Source of the DNA: Myrica gale
Taxonomy: Eukaryota > Streptophyta > Magnoliopsida > Fagales > Myricaceae
Length of the DNA stretch: 64,000 nt
Assembly: GCA_963930655.1 (NCBI GenBank)
Contig: OZ005600.1
Span: forward strand, 16,708,501 to 16,772,500
Reading direction: 5' to 3'
Shown here piece after piece: positions 1 to 11,039 of the stretch. The position numbers and the translations under genes are program-made. The notes under the pieces are model-generated. The model made no database searches and had not been told where the DNA came from. It worked only from the letters and a program-made list of their open reading frames with translations. Each line of letters starts with the position of its first letter. The stretch's first letter is position 1.

Positions 1-313
1 CAAAACACAAAAAATCATCACAAAACTCCTAACCGAACAACCTCTAAGTTCCCTGTAAACTTAAAATGGAATATGGACTAAGCTGGCACTCGAAATTCTA
101 GGAGAAAAAATCTTAGGCACAAAGTTATGAAAAGTTCTGGATGAAATCTCTATTTGGTTGTTCATATTTTATAAACATACGAAAGTGGGGAAAATACTTT
201 TCTATAAATGAGATTACAACAAAACAAACGCAGCCTTATTCTGTAGATATTGGAAAGAAATAGGCTTAATTTCCAAACGTAATTTTCATTGACGTTACAA
301 TAGGGTTGACAAA
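1..313. other. Unassigned AT-rich flank
   Basis: No coding pattern, repeat end or RNA gene is recognisable here. It is ordinary AT-rich intergenic DNA up to the start of a short tandem duplication. Confidence 0.5.
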
Positions 314-792
314 CAAGAATAAAGAACACCATATATAAGCTGGTCCTTCCCAAATTAGGTTCAGAGTTGGGTAGCCTTTAAAAACCACACTTTTGGGCCA
401 GATCTTTCAATAAGTGCAAGAATAAGGAATACCATAATACAAGTTGGTCCTTCCCAAATTAGGTTTTTTTTTGGTGACGAGGGAAATCTGGACACCCAAC
501 CACGTGCTCCGAGCTCGGATGAACCTAGCTCAATATACGCACGAGGTGGGTTTAACGCCACGGAAAACCCTGGGCTGTGTAGCCCTCCCAAACCACACAT
601 GCCAGTTAAGTCCAGCTTTGCTGAGGGAGTAGCCCCAAGGAGTTGTTTGCACCTGAGAGGATTCGAACTTGGGACCTCAGGGAGAGCAAACCCCTAGGCC
701 CCAAGCCTTCACCACTCAGGCCAACCCTTTAAGGTTCCCAAATTGGGTTTTAACTTGGCCATAAAACCACACTTTTGGGCTGGATCTTTAAC
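314..792 (+). repeat. Tandem duplication of about 103 bp, second copy split by a SINE
   Basis: Copy 1 runs about 314-416 and copy 2 starts at 417. Both open with CAAGAATAA followed by a closely similar stretch, then TTGGTCC/CTGGTCC and TTCCCAAATTAGGTT. Copy 2 is interrupted after 465 and resumes at 735, continuing through the shared AAACCACACTTTTGGGC and GGATCTTT blocks to about 792. The duplication therefore predates the SINE insertion. Confidence 0.7.
466..734 (-). mobile_element. tRNA-derived SINE (minus strand)
   Basis: Read on the minus strand, the element has a pol III A box-like block at 723-706 (TGGCCTGAGTGGTGAAGG) and a B box at 668-659 (GTTCGAATCC), the usual order in a tRNA-related SINE head. 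It ends in an A-rich tail, seen on the plus strand as a T run at 463-472. It is flanked by a 15-bp target site duplication with one mismatch: TTCCCAAATTAGGTT at 451-465 and TTCCCAAATTGGGTT at 735-749. Length is about 269 bp, longer than the roughly 180-bp Au family, so the family is unassigned. Confidence 0.8.
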
Positions 793-884
793 ACAAAACG
801 GCTCACATCACAGCCCACCTACTATTCCATCTCTATCAACTGCAAACCTACCGGCGTGTGCAATAACCCGCCGTCACTCACCTA

Positions 885-1062
885 GGTTATGTTTGTGTTG
901 TAAAATTTTTGTTATTGGGTTTAGTGTTGGTATTGGGTTTAGTGAAAAAGTGAAGAGAGAGATAATTTTTTATATTTTTTTATGGGAGAGAGAGAGATTA
1001 TATTGTAGTATTTTATTGGGAGTTGGTGAAATATTTTGTGAAATATTTGGTGTAAACGCACC
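885..1062 (-). repeat. MITE, TC-rich family, copy A
   Basis: The reverse complement of this stretch matches the element at 28621-28812: both carry CACTTTTTCACTAAACCC, CTCTCTCT blocks and AAAATTTT near the ends, with GCGTTT-like terminal inverted repeats. There is no coding capacity. At least four related copies lie in the window. Confidence 0.55.
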
Positions 1063-1143
1063 CCTAGATACCCTCTGTCCCACCTCTAGCAATTACTCGT
1101 CACGCGCCATTCCCTCGGCTGGGAAACATATTCAAAGGTTTTG

Positions 1144-1372
1144 TTCGTGTTGAGTAAAAATATAGGATTTTAGAGAAGTTGTGAATTTATATGTTTAATA
1201 GTATTTTATTGGTGTTTGTGTAAAGTGAAGAAAGAAATGATTTGATGTAATTGTTTAATAAAAAAATATTAGAGTTATGTAAAAAAGTATAGAGAGAGAA
1301 AATTTATGTTGAGTAAAAAATTAAAAAATTGTTGGAGATTGTGTAAAATGTATAGGTATTTGTGTTTGAATT
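1144..1372 (-). repeat. MITE, TC-rich family, copy B
   Basis: Related to the copy at 5750-6055 in opposite orientation: both share a block reading TTTGATGTAATTGTTTAATA-like followed by an A-run and ATATTAG, and similar GTGTTTG-like ends. Boundaries are approximate and no TSD was found. Confidence 0.45.
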
Positions 1373-1399
1373 ATAAATATGTTGGGTGGTAGATTTGTG

Positions 1400-2105
1400 A
1401 ATATACTTAGAATCCTAAAAAAATATGAAAACGAACCTATCCAAAGTTTCACGAACAAACAAAAAACACCCGCCACAGCTCCACGCCATCCGCTCAACTA
1501 GCGTTTTGCACAAGCTCCGATCCATTCGCCCGTGGTTATAACTCGGAGAATCATCGCGTGAGTCCACGGTCGCCCTTTCCGCTATGATATCCTTCCCGGG
1601 CACGATTCTCTGGCCTTTCATTTCGCCACGAGTCCTCTGCCGCCGTACACCTGTAAGATAAGCATAGAGAGAGAAAGAGGGAGAAAAATTTTAGAGAGAG
1701 AAACTGCTTTGTTTTTTTCCTAGAGAGAGAAAGTAAAAGGACGAGATCTGATCGAAATTTCTCAAAGACACCGAAGCTGGAAACCCTACTCTTCCTGTAA
1801 GCCCTAACTCCCGCTCTCGCTCTCTCTCTCGCTCTTCTCGCCCTCTTCCTGGGTACGTATATTTCTTCGTATATGTCTGTGCGTCTGTGGGGACTAAGAT
1901 TTGGTGACTTTTGGGAAAAGCCCTAATTAAATTTGTTTCATATTTGTGCGGTGCGAAAGAAAGAGAGGGTTGATTTTTTTTTCTTGTTTTCTTTGGGTTG
2001 TTGAAATTAGGGTTAATAGTGATTCTTTGGTGGAGAGGCAAAACCATAGGGTGGAGGGATTCCAAGATTCGAACTTTCTTTGAGAAGTTTTAGGGTTTTG
2101 GATGT
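1400..2105 (+). promoter_or_regulatory. Promoter and 5' leader region of the GTE gene
   Basis: GC content rises from about 1430. From 1665 the strand is rich in GAGA and CTCT tracts (1803-1835 CTCGCTCTCTCTCTCGCTCTT), typical of plant core promoters and 5' leaders. The exact transcription start cannot be read. A possible leader intron could begin at GTACGT (1853), but no acceptor was fixed. Confidence 0.4.
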
Positions 2106-4357
2106 ATGGCTTCGGGGCCTATAGTTGGCGATGGAGCTAGGGAGAGGCAGAGGTACACGGAGAGCAAGGTGTATACTAGAAAAGCCTTCAAAGGCCCCAA
2201 GAAGAACACCACCAACACCACAACCAAGTCTGTGACCGGAAACGCCACTACCGCCACCAACGACGACAACAGCAACAGAAACGAAAACCACAAGAACCGC
2301 GACCACAGTAATGAGAAAAATGGGGACAACAATAACAAGGACGAGGGTAAAGAGCCAGCCGGGCCGCAGGAGTTGACGGTATTACAATCTGAGGATGGGA
2401 ATTTGGCTCAGGAACTGCTGGTTTCAAGGCTTGATGCAGTGTCGGATGACTCGTCGAACCTCAATCAGCAACAGGAGCAAGTTGCGGCATTGCCGGCCAC
2501 CCGGTGTGAACCATCAGGGAATGGCACGGTGAAGCCAGGGTTGGAGAATAGGGTTAAGATCCATTTGGCATCAAGGCCGAAGCAGGAGATGAGGGAGCTT
2601 AGGAGGAAGCTGGAGAGTGAGCTGGATATGGTCAAGACTTTGGTGAAGAGGATTGAAACGAAGCAGGGGCAGATTGGCGGGTATACTCATGCTCGTGTCT
2701 CGGCCAATGATGGGTTTGACAAGAGTGGCAGTGGAGCCAAACGGGTTCACTCCGAAGTGGCTTCTATTGGTGTTGTTCCTCGTGAGGTGAGCAGGCCTTT
2801 GCACCAGTTGAGTATATCAGTGTTGGAGAATAGTCAGGGTGTGTGTGAAAATGTGGAGAAAGAGAAGAGGACGCCAAAGGCAAACCAGTTTTATCGGAAT
2901 TCAGTGTTTTTGCTTGCAAAGGACAAGTTTCCTCCTGCAGAGAGTAACAAGAAGTCGAAATCAAATGGGAAGAAGCAAGGTGGAGGAGAAATGGGACATG
3001 GGTTTTGGATGGGCAAGTTTTACAAGAGCTGTAGTTCTTTGCTCGAGAAATTAATGAAGCACAAGCATGGGTGGGTGTTTAATGCTCCTGTGGATGTAAA
3101 AGGTCTTGGCTTGCACGATTATTATAACATTATCAAGCATCCGATGGACTTGGGTAGTGTGAAATCAAGGCTGAACAAGAATTGGTACAAGTCTCCAAAG
3201 GAGTTTGCAGAGGATGTGAGACTTACATTCGGCAATGCTATGACCTATAACCCAAATGGACAAGATGTTCATGTAATGGCAGGGCAGCTATTGAAGGTAT
3301 TTGAGGACAGGTGGGCTACAATAGAGTCTGATTATAATAGAGAGATGAGGTATACAATGGATTATGGGATGGGTCTTCCCACGCCTACATCAAGAAAGGC
3401 TCCTCAATTCCCTCCACCTCCTCTTGATATGAGAAGGATTTTAGATAGGTCAGAGTCAATGACGAACTCCATTGATCCCAAGTTGAAGCCTATGAGTACT
3501 ACTCCTTCGGCTAGGACTCCTGCTCCTAAGAAGCCTAAGGCAAAAGATCCCCATAAAAGGGACATGACTTATGATGAAAAACAAAAGCTGAGCACTAACC
3601 TGCAGAATTTACCTTCAGAGAAGCTAGATGCAATTGTACAAATTATTAAGAAGAGGAACTCAGCGCTTTGCCAAGATGATGATGAGATTGAAGTGGACAT
3701 TGATAGTGTGGATGCTGAAACTCTCTGGGAGCTTGATAGGTTTGTAACCAACTATAAAAAGAGTTTGAGCAAGCACAAGAGAAAAGCTGAGCTTGCTATT
3801 CAAGCCCGAGCAGAAGCTGTACAAAATGTCCAGGAGAAGGTGACAACTTGAATCACATACTCTTAACTGCTTTTTCCCGCTTCACTGCTGAGTGCCTTGA
3901 TTTCTTTTTCTTTTCCGTACAGATTCAGGCTCCTGTAGAAGCAGAGGTAGCAAAGGAAAATAAAGCAGGTAAAGTTTGTCTAAAAACAAGAATTTGATGC
4001 AATATTAGATATTGGCTACCTGTATAAATGATAGGTTGAAACTTATTTTCCTTAAATGGCAGATGAAAGAAATGTTCCCACATTGTCTCCCGTACAAGGG
4101 GAAAAACAGGTGGACAATGGGAGCAGTTCGAGCAGCTCGAGCAGCGATTCTGGGTCTTCTTCAAGCGGTAATCGTCATAGTTCTTCCTCTGTAGATGTTT
4201 ATATATCGTTGTTTGTTGTATTTTTGGGCTTTTAGGTGTATGATTGCTTTGTTTTAAGTTAAGCTTTTCTTTTTTCTAATATATTCTTGTTTTGGCAGAC
4301 TCTGATAGTGAATCTTCCTCAGGATCGGGATCTGATGTAGGGTCACCAAGGACTTAA
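2106..4357 (+). CDS. GTE: GTE-type bromodomain and NET domain protein (BET-like chromatin reader)
   Basis: Exons: 2106-3839, 3923-3968, 4063-4167, 4299-4357. All introns are GT-AG and the phases join into 647 codons plus TAA. The ATG at 2106 opens a long frame with an Asn- and Lys-rich N terminus. A bromodomain lies at about residues 305-412 (starting FYKSCSSLL, with PMDLGSVKSRL and the acetyl-lysine-binding region MTYNPNGQDVH). A NET domain lies at about 485-558 (MTYDEKQKLS ... IVQIIKKRN ... LDRFVTNYKK). Exons 3 and 4 encode a serine/acidic tail. Length and order match Arabidopsis GTE2/GTE7-like proteins, which bind acetylated histones in the nucleus and regulate transcription. A first-exon-only model would add a false stop at 3851. 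GTE7 versus GTE2 cannot be decided here. Confidence 0.93.
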
Positions 4358-4610
4358 ACGTATTCTGTGTAAGTAGGATTATGGTTGTGTATCCTTCACC
4401 ACCTCCCCTGTGTACTGGTTCCATTTTTTATACAGCCGTCCATATCTTCTGATTATGATCTTGTTCCCATAGTGGTGCTCTGTCATTCATTTGCATATTC
4501 ATAGCTTCTTAAGTACAAAAGAAAGTGAGCATTTGGATTGCTTTTATCCCATTCTATATTTCAGTAAATCTGGATTTTTTTTGTTTGTTTCTGAACATGA
4601 GTATGACTTA
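4358..4610 (+). other. Probable 3' UTR and flank of the GTE gene
   Basis: AT-rich sequence follows the stop, with loose polyadenylation-like patches around 4420-4440. No other gene is seen. Confidence 0.4.
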
Positions 4611-4835
4611 GGATGCGTTCAACAATCTAAATTTTGGCTCTTTAAAATTTTATCATTACAAAAATTTCTCTCTTAACTTTTTCACCAACTCCCATAAACT
4701 TTTTTACTTTTTCACTACCTCCCATAAACTTTTTCACTTTTTCAGAAATTTTTTCAATCTCTCTTCACTTTTTCATCAACTTCTATACCCAAAATTTTAA
4801 CCACTTTAAAATTTTGTCACTCAAACACACTCTAA
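4611..4835 (+). repeat. MITE, TC-rich family, copy C
   Basis: The left end GCGTTCAACAATCTAAATTTT is inverted at the right end (reverse complement GTGTTTGAGTGACAAAATTTT). The interior has an imperfect tandem of CTTTTTCACTACCTCCCATAA-like units. It lies directly after the GTE gene and may form part of its 3' end. Confidence 0.6.
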
Positions 4836-4961
4836 AATTTTGTCATTAAGTGGGCTTTAGTCCTATAAAAAGTTAGCTAAGTATCTTTCTCAAGTGTTTT
4901 CTAGCGGTAACTAAAATTTAAGGTGATAAATTGTTTTACGGGGAAACATAATAGTATGCAA

Positions 4962-5404
4962 CATATCTATGGGCAAAAATCAAATTAAATCTTATAATTT
5001 TGAATTTGTTTTTTTTACGCCCCATAAGTTTTAAAAGACATCAATTCTTGCCCTTCGATCAATTTGGCCGTTACATCAGATGGAAAATTTTGGATTTACT
5101 AAAGTACCACTACAAGAAAAAGTTAGAAATGCCTCTCAAGACAAAATTACTAAAAATAATTGAAAAATTTAGAAAAAAATGATATATAAATAAACAGTAA
5201 TATTTTATAAATAAAAATATAGAAATTCTATTTCAATTTTTTTATCTATTTTTTTTTTAAATCTTGGAGTGGTATTTTAGTAAATCCACATACTTTACAT
5301 CTGATTCAACGGAAGGGCAAGAATTGATGTCGTTTTAAGGCTTATGGGGGTAAAATAAACAAATTAAAAGTTACGGTCCAATTTGATTTTTGTCCATAGA
5401 TATG
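4962..5404. repeat. Long inverted-repeat MITE (about 140-bp arms)
   Basis: Arms of about 140 bp at 4962-5110 and 5265-5404 are inverted copies. Both begin CATATCTATGG, share CAAAAATCAAATT, GACATCAATTCTTGCCCTTC, an ACATCAGAT-like block and GGATTTACTAAA. The AT-rich loop between them is non-coding. No clear TSD. Confidence 0.75.
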
Positions 5405-5749
5405 AAGTGTACAATCATGTTTCTCATTGTTTTATATACCAATTTTTTTAAGCATATGTAGATGGAAATTGTTAAACTAACCCCAACATGTTAGAAATCT
5501 AACTGGAGTGTACCTGTGAGTTTTGAAATGGGCATAGTCAAGGTGGATGGAACCTTTCTTTGGGATGCCTTTTAATAATATGTAGGTTTTTATTTCTTAA
5601 TGAATATAGTGTATCGCTTATATACTTGTTCAACCAAAGAAATGAGTGGATAAAGATATTTTGTATTTTATGTACATCTTTCAACTACGTCAATCTTGTT
5701 CATTTGCAAAAGCATTATAAGATACAATAAATGAAAAAAGAATTCAGAA

Positions 5750-6055
5750 TATTTAAAATCTAAAAAAAATTATACACAAACAGTAACACCTTTTTTACAC
5801 AAAACCCAACTACTTTTCACACAATTTCAATACTTTTTCAAAAAACAATTCTAACAAAAATCTCTTCTCTCCTTATTTTTTCACCAAACTAATATTTTTT
5901 TTATTAGAAAACTACATCAAATTGCCTCTATATTTTTTTTTACAAACTCCAGTAAAAATCAAATATTTAAAAAAAAATTCACCAACTTTTAGGCAAAAAA
6001 TTATAAAATTCCGACCTACATAAATATTCACAATTATATAAAATATCCTAGGAAT
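5750..6055 (+). repeat. MITE, TC-rich family, copy D
   Basis: Reverse complement shares with 1144-1372 the TTTGATGTAGTTTTCTAATA-like block and the long A/T runs. Between 5405 and this element there is only AT-rich unassigned sequence. Confidence 0.45.
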
Positions 6056-6675
6056 TCTAGAATTTTTTTTTATAAAACGAACATCATTACAAGTATAGTT
6101 GACTTGCCTTCTCTTTTCTCACACCAAGGATTGGAAAAAGTTAATAGTATTGTTTCACAGCTTGTGACGCAAAGTTGGCTTGCCTTCTCTGTTCTTTATG
6201 GTCAGATAGCCCATTATATATCTGATCTGATCTGTGGAACTCTCTCTCTCTCTCTCTCTCTCTCCCCCTGCTGTGGCTTTTCGTTTCAGGAATCAGAAAA
6301 CACCACAAAGGAGATCTGTATTTTAATGCCAGAAAATAGGGCAGTAGATGTATTCTGTTTGAAATTACGGGTTTGTTGGTAGCTTTGAACCTTTTGCTAT
6401 GAAATGTAATGCGCAAGTAAAAGGCCATGTGTGAACAATTTAATGCTGGAAATAGTTAAGAGGTTTGAGGTTCAGAAAGAAATCCCGTATAAGCCATTCT
6501 TAAATGAAATAGATCGGTCTCCCTATGACCTTTGGGTTGAAAGAGGTCATCCTTCTTGCTTTTTATTCGTTGCCTATTATTTTGACTCTTGTTCACCTCT
6601 ATTCTTTAATGTTCATTCTTTTTGGAAGAAGGGGGGGTGGGTGAGGGCTCAACATGTTACATACAGCTGCAGTGA
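6056..6675. other. Unassigned intergenic DNA with a CT microsatellite
   Basis: A pure (CT)n run of about 24 bp lies at 6241-6264. Short open frames around it, such as 6431-6682, have no recognised domain and are not supported as genes. Confidence 0.45.
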
Positions 6676-6820
6676 TAGCTGATTATTCTGTCTAATGTTT
6701 CAGATGCAAGATATCTAGACTAGCTGGTGATCTGACATACAGTGATTTGAAGCTTTTTCGGATTATGGATTTGGATCTTCATTTGGTGTACAGTGAAAGC
6801 CTTTTCAAGGCCGCCGGCCA
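6676..6820 (+). repeat. Segmental duplication, copy 1
   Basis: Shares CTGATTATTCTGTCTAATGT, then a block beginning ATTTGAAGCTTTTT and continuing through GGATTATGGATTTGGATCTT to AAGGCCGCC, with 7587-7690. This copy has about 38 extra bases after TTTCAG. Confidence 0.75.
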
Positions 6821-7586
6821 TCTTCCCATTTTATGGTCGGTGTTTATTGCTTGCTGTTGTTAGAGCTAGTGGCTATCTACGCATTGTCTTATTGTCTAGT
6901 CTCTGGTTTGTATAATATCTTTAGAATGTAATGATAATTAGATGTAGTTTGTTTGTTTTGTGGAGCATGTGTACATTGCTAACTTTGCTGCTCATCTAGA
7001 TGCAATTGGTATCAGTTTAGTGCTGGCAGAGTCAGGATTCTTTGGTGTTAAATAGGGACTGTGCTGTAATTCGAGTTCATGAAGCTATAATTCCTCCATA
7101 AATCTTTCCGTGTTTTGGGTATATTGGGTAGCTCCATTCACTGTTGACTTGTAATATCAGTTGCATACGTGCATTGTATCAATGATTTTGCAACCAGCTG
7201 TCTCCGTCCGTCGCGTTTTGTCAGTGGTTTCGGAAGAGAGTTCTCTTCTGGCAACGTCCAGGCCAATTGTTGACCACCAGGTGGGTTTAGGTTGGCAGCT
7301 GAACCTTTCCCGATGCAGCGATGGTTTTATTTTCGATGGTTTGGTTGGCCTTGATTGTCATTTTTGTTTGGTTTATTTTTTTAAATAAAAAATTCAATAT
7401 GAAAAGAAAAAGGAGCAATGTCAGTGGCCATGAGGACCCACCGGCGTGGCTCGCTTGTCCATTACAACGGCGACTAACTACCCCAGGGCCGGGACGCCTT
7501 CGATTCTTGCCCACCCCCACCTTTTGGGGCTATACGACCTTAGCAAACCACCACGGGGGAGGGGGACCGTGCAGCCTCCACAAGCG
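6821..7586. other. Unassigned sequence between the duplicated blocks
   Basis: AT-rich to about 7400, then a GC-rich stretch (7410-7586). That stretch carries a short inverted repeat, CTCGCTTGT near 7449 and ACAAGCGAG near 7579, at its right edge, suggesting a small insertion next to the second duplicate. Confidence 0.4.
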
Positions 7587-7690
7587 AGCTGATTATTCTG
7601 TCTAATGTTTCAGATTTGAAGCTTTTTAGGATTATGGATTTGGATCTTCATTTGGTGTACAGTGAAAGCCTTTTAAGGCCGCCAGCCACC
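7587..7690 (+). repeat. Segmental duplication, copy 2
   Basis: Nearly identical to 6676-6820 but lacking the 38-bp segment after TTTCAG. The left edge abuts the small GC-rich inverted repeat. Confidence 0.75.
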
Positions 7691-8130
7691 TTTTGGATCT
7701 CACGAGGCCTGTCTGTTTTACCCCCAACTTGGCTATTTTTTGGAGGACACGAGCCCACGCGCGCGTGACTCCCTTGTGCTGGTCGTTTTGGCTCCATTGC
7801 AAGTTTGTTTACTCAGCTGGCCTCCCCTGCCCCATCCTTACTTATATACTTGAATAGTTCCTGAGGGAGTCGGATAGTTGCTTTGAACACCCTTCCTCCA
7901 ATGGGAACCGACGTCGATTTTGTTGTTTGTTGTGTGTTCTGACTCCTGATGTCGGTTGGAGGTTGTTTTACTCGGTTCGGTTTCCGAATCTGTGTATTCG
8001 GTTGATTATGGCTTTGTGGTCCGATTAGATTTTTCGCTTGCCTTTGGGTGTTTTTCTTGCTTGTATCGGACTATCGGTTGTATTTTTCGGATTTTAATAT
8101 ACAAATTTGTTGCCTAGAAAAAAAATCATT
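7691..8130 (+). other. Possible retroelement 3' tail
   Basis: A T- and G-rich non-coding stretch ends in TTTTAATATACAAATTTGTT and an A run at about 8119-8127. That resembles the 3' end and poly(A) of a non-LTR element or retrocopy, but no coding domain is attached. Low certainty. Confidence 0.25.
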
Positions 8131-8604
8131 TATAAGGGCACTGAAGTGAGTGTTTTGGGGCTAGCTTAAAAAATTCAGAAATTATATGTTGAGCATTTTT
8201 TGGCTTGGCAGGAAGCAAATCCACAATTGGTCATTCACTCGAGGTATCCTCCAAATGATTTCTAGAGGATCAATTTTGATATTGCTATCCGGACTTAACT
8301 TTCACTATGTGGCCTTGGATTTTATTTCTGTTCCTTTTGCTTTTTCATTCTCAATACTGCAACGTGCAATATCAAGGCATCAGGCTAATAGTTAACCTAG
8401 TGCTGTGAAAGTTGCAATACATTTCTATTTTTATGCATTCTATTTTTTATGGATGTCTAAGTGATGCATACAAATATAGATGTTATTAGTACTTGACTTA
8501 AATCGTTGAATGTTGTGCAGGTATGCTAGTTTTTGATGATTGTCCAAAGATAATATCACAAGAAGTAATGAGCTCTAAGGGTCACCAAGGGAAATTTATT
8601 TTTT
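8131..8604. other. Unassigned intergenic DNA
   Basis: No supported gene or repeat. A 69-codon open frame at 8186 has no recognisable domain. Confidence 0.4.
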
Positions 8605-8930
8605 TTACCTTTCAATTTCCCTTTCTTCCTTAGCCACATATAGGTTAGTAAGGATGCTAGAAAATATAGGTCCTAATTCTCTGGAATCCACCCATAAATA
8701 TAGGTCCTCCCCACGATCTGAATAATCTCTACTGTCCATCAATTTGACATACCATGCCCAGCAACGAGTCCCCTTCCTATCAATATCGATGTAGCTAAAA
8801 GCTTTGCAAGAACAGTTCCTCAAGCATGCCTGTTTGCACTCTGTGATGCCCATGTCCATCCAAACCGAAGAGAATGAATTAGAAACATCCAAACTTGGCA
8901 TTTTCGCAGACCCTTCTCCATTTCGGCGAG
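8605..8930 (-). pseudogene. Orphan PAN/apple-domain exon of a G-type lectin receptor kinase
   Basis: The minus-strand frame reads MPSLDVSNSFSSVWMDMGI, then ECKQACLRNCSCKAF, and later TRCWAWYVKLMDSRDYSDRG and EDLYLWVDSREL. This is the PAN_2/apple domain of plant G-type lectin S-receptor-like Ser/Thr kinases, with its conserved cysteines. The lectin, transmembrane and kinase parts are absent on both sides, so this is a stranded domain fragment, not a working receptor. The region 8931-9200 beyond it has no recognisable coding pattern. Confidence 0.8.
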
Positions 8931-9199
8931 GTCCGGTGAGGAGAAGAGCGGCAGAGAGGTTACGACGAGGAGAGGAGGAATTTCACCGGAGCGGCATAGA
9001 TGGTAAAGGAGAAGTAGGAGCAGCAGAGAGTTGCGGTTGGAGAAGGAGAAAAAAATGGAAGGAAAAGACTCATGGAAGAATTGAAGAGATGGGCTCAGAA
9101 ACAGATTGAGTCACCAAGCAGAGCCGGAAGCCAGATAATTTCATTAAATGACTGAAGCATTTTGTACTGTTAGATTTGTAGAATGTAAACTGATCCGTT

Positions 9200-11013
9200 C
9201 AATCGGATAAATTCGTACAAAATGCCTCCGTCGGGAATCCATTCTCTAGAAGACCCACGAGGCTTTCCACTAGAACCATGATGTTTGCTTTTGGAGGTAC
9301 TGCATCCTTTAGCCCGCAAGCTTTTTGACCCCACCGCAAGTGCAGGGTCGGCTCAATAAAAAATGAGGCCTAAGGCCATACTAAAAATTAGGCCTTTTAT
9401 ATAAAATATATTTAAAATTTTATTTAAAAATAATTTTTCTAAATTTTTGAGATATAAAATTACTAACAAAGTGGGCTTACATCTCATTTATTTTTAATTT
9501 ATTTGTTCATCATGCATTTAAGGGTTTTTTTTTTTTAAATTATGGGGCCTCTTACTTAAAATGGGGCCTTAGGCAATTGCCTAAGTTGGCTAAGGGTTGA
9601 GCCGGCCCTGCACAAGTGGAGGACTCAAGAAAACCAGATATGTATGAGGAATATTTGCAATTAATGGGGATGCTTTATCAGGTTTTAGAAGCGGTGGTTG
9701 TGTGACCGGTTGATCAATGAGCTCATGAAGCTTCTGCAGCAATAAATGTTTATGGCATAATAGAGCTGAATCCGAATCAAACATTGGGACATGTTCATGA
9801 TCAACAGCTACCAACCGTCCTTACGTTACCCAGAGAGTTCGATGGGATAGAGGACTCATTAGAGACATCGATCTTTCCCAGGGAGAGGCGAGTCTGCCAT
9901 AGAATTGGAGCTGCCAATGGCTGGACCAACAAAAGCTTCTCTAACAGCAACCTAGACGGGAAGGAGACTAGCACGAGGATGATTAGATCTAGGACGCCCA
10001 ACGACTCATCTTTATACCCTTCTTCATGCGACCCAGAGTGGGGAATAATTCTTTCGATCACCCGAACAAAGGAGGTTCCATGCATAGAACTAGGATCCGC
10101 TAGCAATTTTGGACCAGAAGACGGCATGGTTTGAATTCTACAACTTTCGAACACTTCGGTTGAGTGTGCCTTATCCTCCCGCAAAGATAACAAAAGTCAG
10201 CCAACTTTTCATAACATAATTACACCCAAATCATGGAGAAAGAAGGTTCGCGAATAGGAAACCCTGCAGTCAGGGGTTTAGTAAGATCAATCTCCACTCT
10301 CAGCCTCAAAAGCCTACGTTTATCAATGTCCAAATATTTATTTTTGTCGATTTCCAGGAGCGTGCACAGCTTCGTGCCAATATAGTGAGCATTCTCCTCC
10401 TTCATTCGGGTGCGAGGCATCCCGTGGACTTGGACCCAAAACGCAGCAGACATAAACTCTAATTCTTGAATAGCCATTTTAGCATTCCAAGGTTTAAGTA
10501 GACCTCGGATACTCCAAGGATTATGGGTATTAACAAACTCACAATCGTCTTCCTTTAGGAAATGGAACAAGAACATGTTAGTTTCCACTTCAACCATAAG
10601 AAACTCCTCAATCGAGCTCCAAGTCGCCTTGAGAGTTGGTTGGAGTATGTTGAGGAAAATAGCACGAGGAGACAAAACTCAGCCCACTAGGGATAGGGAG
10701 AAATTCTGATCCACTGCAATAATCTCTAGAGACAAGGAGTGGAAGGCCTGCCAACCTAGATCGTCAATCTTCCTAGTAACTTCATCAATATCATTATAGG
10801 GTTCCACCATAATGGGGGAGTAGCAATACAAACAACAGAGGTGCAGGGGAAAAGAGAAAGGGAGAGGCTAGAAAGAGAAGAGAGAGTGAGGATAGAGGCA
10901 GGGTTGAGAAGGCAGGGGAAAAGGGGGAGAAAGACCCATCAAGGGAGGGTAGTCGAGGAGACAAGAGAAGGAAAACCCAAGCAAAGGGGAGTGAGAAGGG
11001 AGAACCCTGGGAA
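9200..11013 (-). mobile_element. LINE ORF1 remnant (DUF4283 plus zinc knuckle)
   Basis: On the minus strand, an ATG at 10810 opens MVEPYNDIDEVTRKIDDLGW. After an in-frame TGA come a DUF4283-like domain (NMFLFHFLKEDDCEFVN, FWVQVHGMPR) and, after a further stop, a CCHC knuckle FCYLCGRIRHTQPKC near 10155-10200. These are features of plant L1-type ORF1 proteins, which bind element RNA. A C-terminal part seems to continue beyond the hAT MITE to about 9200. The purine-rich stretch 10811-11013 looks like its 5' leader. Endonuclease and reverse transcriptase are missing. Confidence 0.75.
9343..9610. mobile_element. hAT-type MITE with 8-bp TSD
   Basis: Terminal inverted repeats CAGGGTCGGCTCAA at 9343 and TTGAGCCGGCCCTG ending at 9610 are typical of hAT elements. 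The TSD is 8 bp with one mismatch: CGCAAGTG (9335-9342) and CACAAGTG (9611-9618). The 268-bp interior is AT-rich and non-coding. It sits inside the LINE ORF1 remnant. Confidence 0.9.
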
Positions 11014-11039
11014 ACTCAGTAAAAAAAACAGGTCTTTAG

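Noticed and set aside
659..723. Possible tRNA gene from the A and B boxes
   Set aside because: The boxes belong to a SINE with a poly(A) tail and a 15-bp TSD; no tRNA cloverleaf could be drawn.
743..1153. 136-codon frame upstream of the GTE gene
   Set aside because: It runs from the tandem duplication through a MITE; the composition is not protein-like.
5108..5121. CACTACAAGAAAAA resembles a canonical CACTA terminus
   Set aside because: It lies inside one arm of the inverted-repeat MITE, with no partner end, subterminal array or 3-bp TSD.
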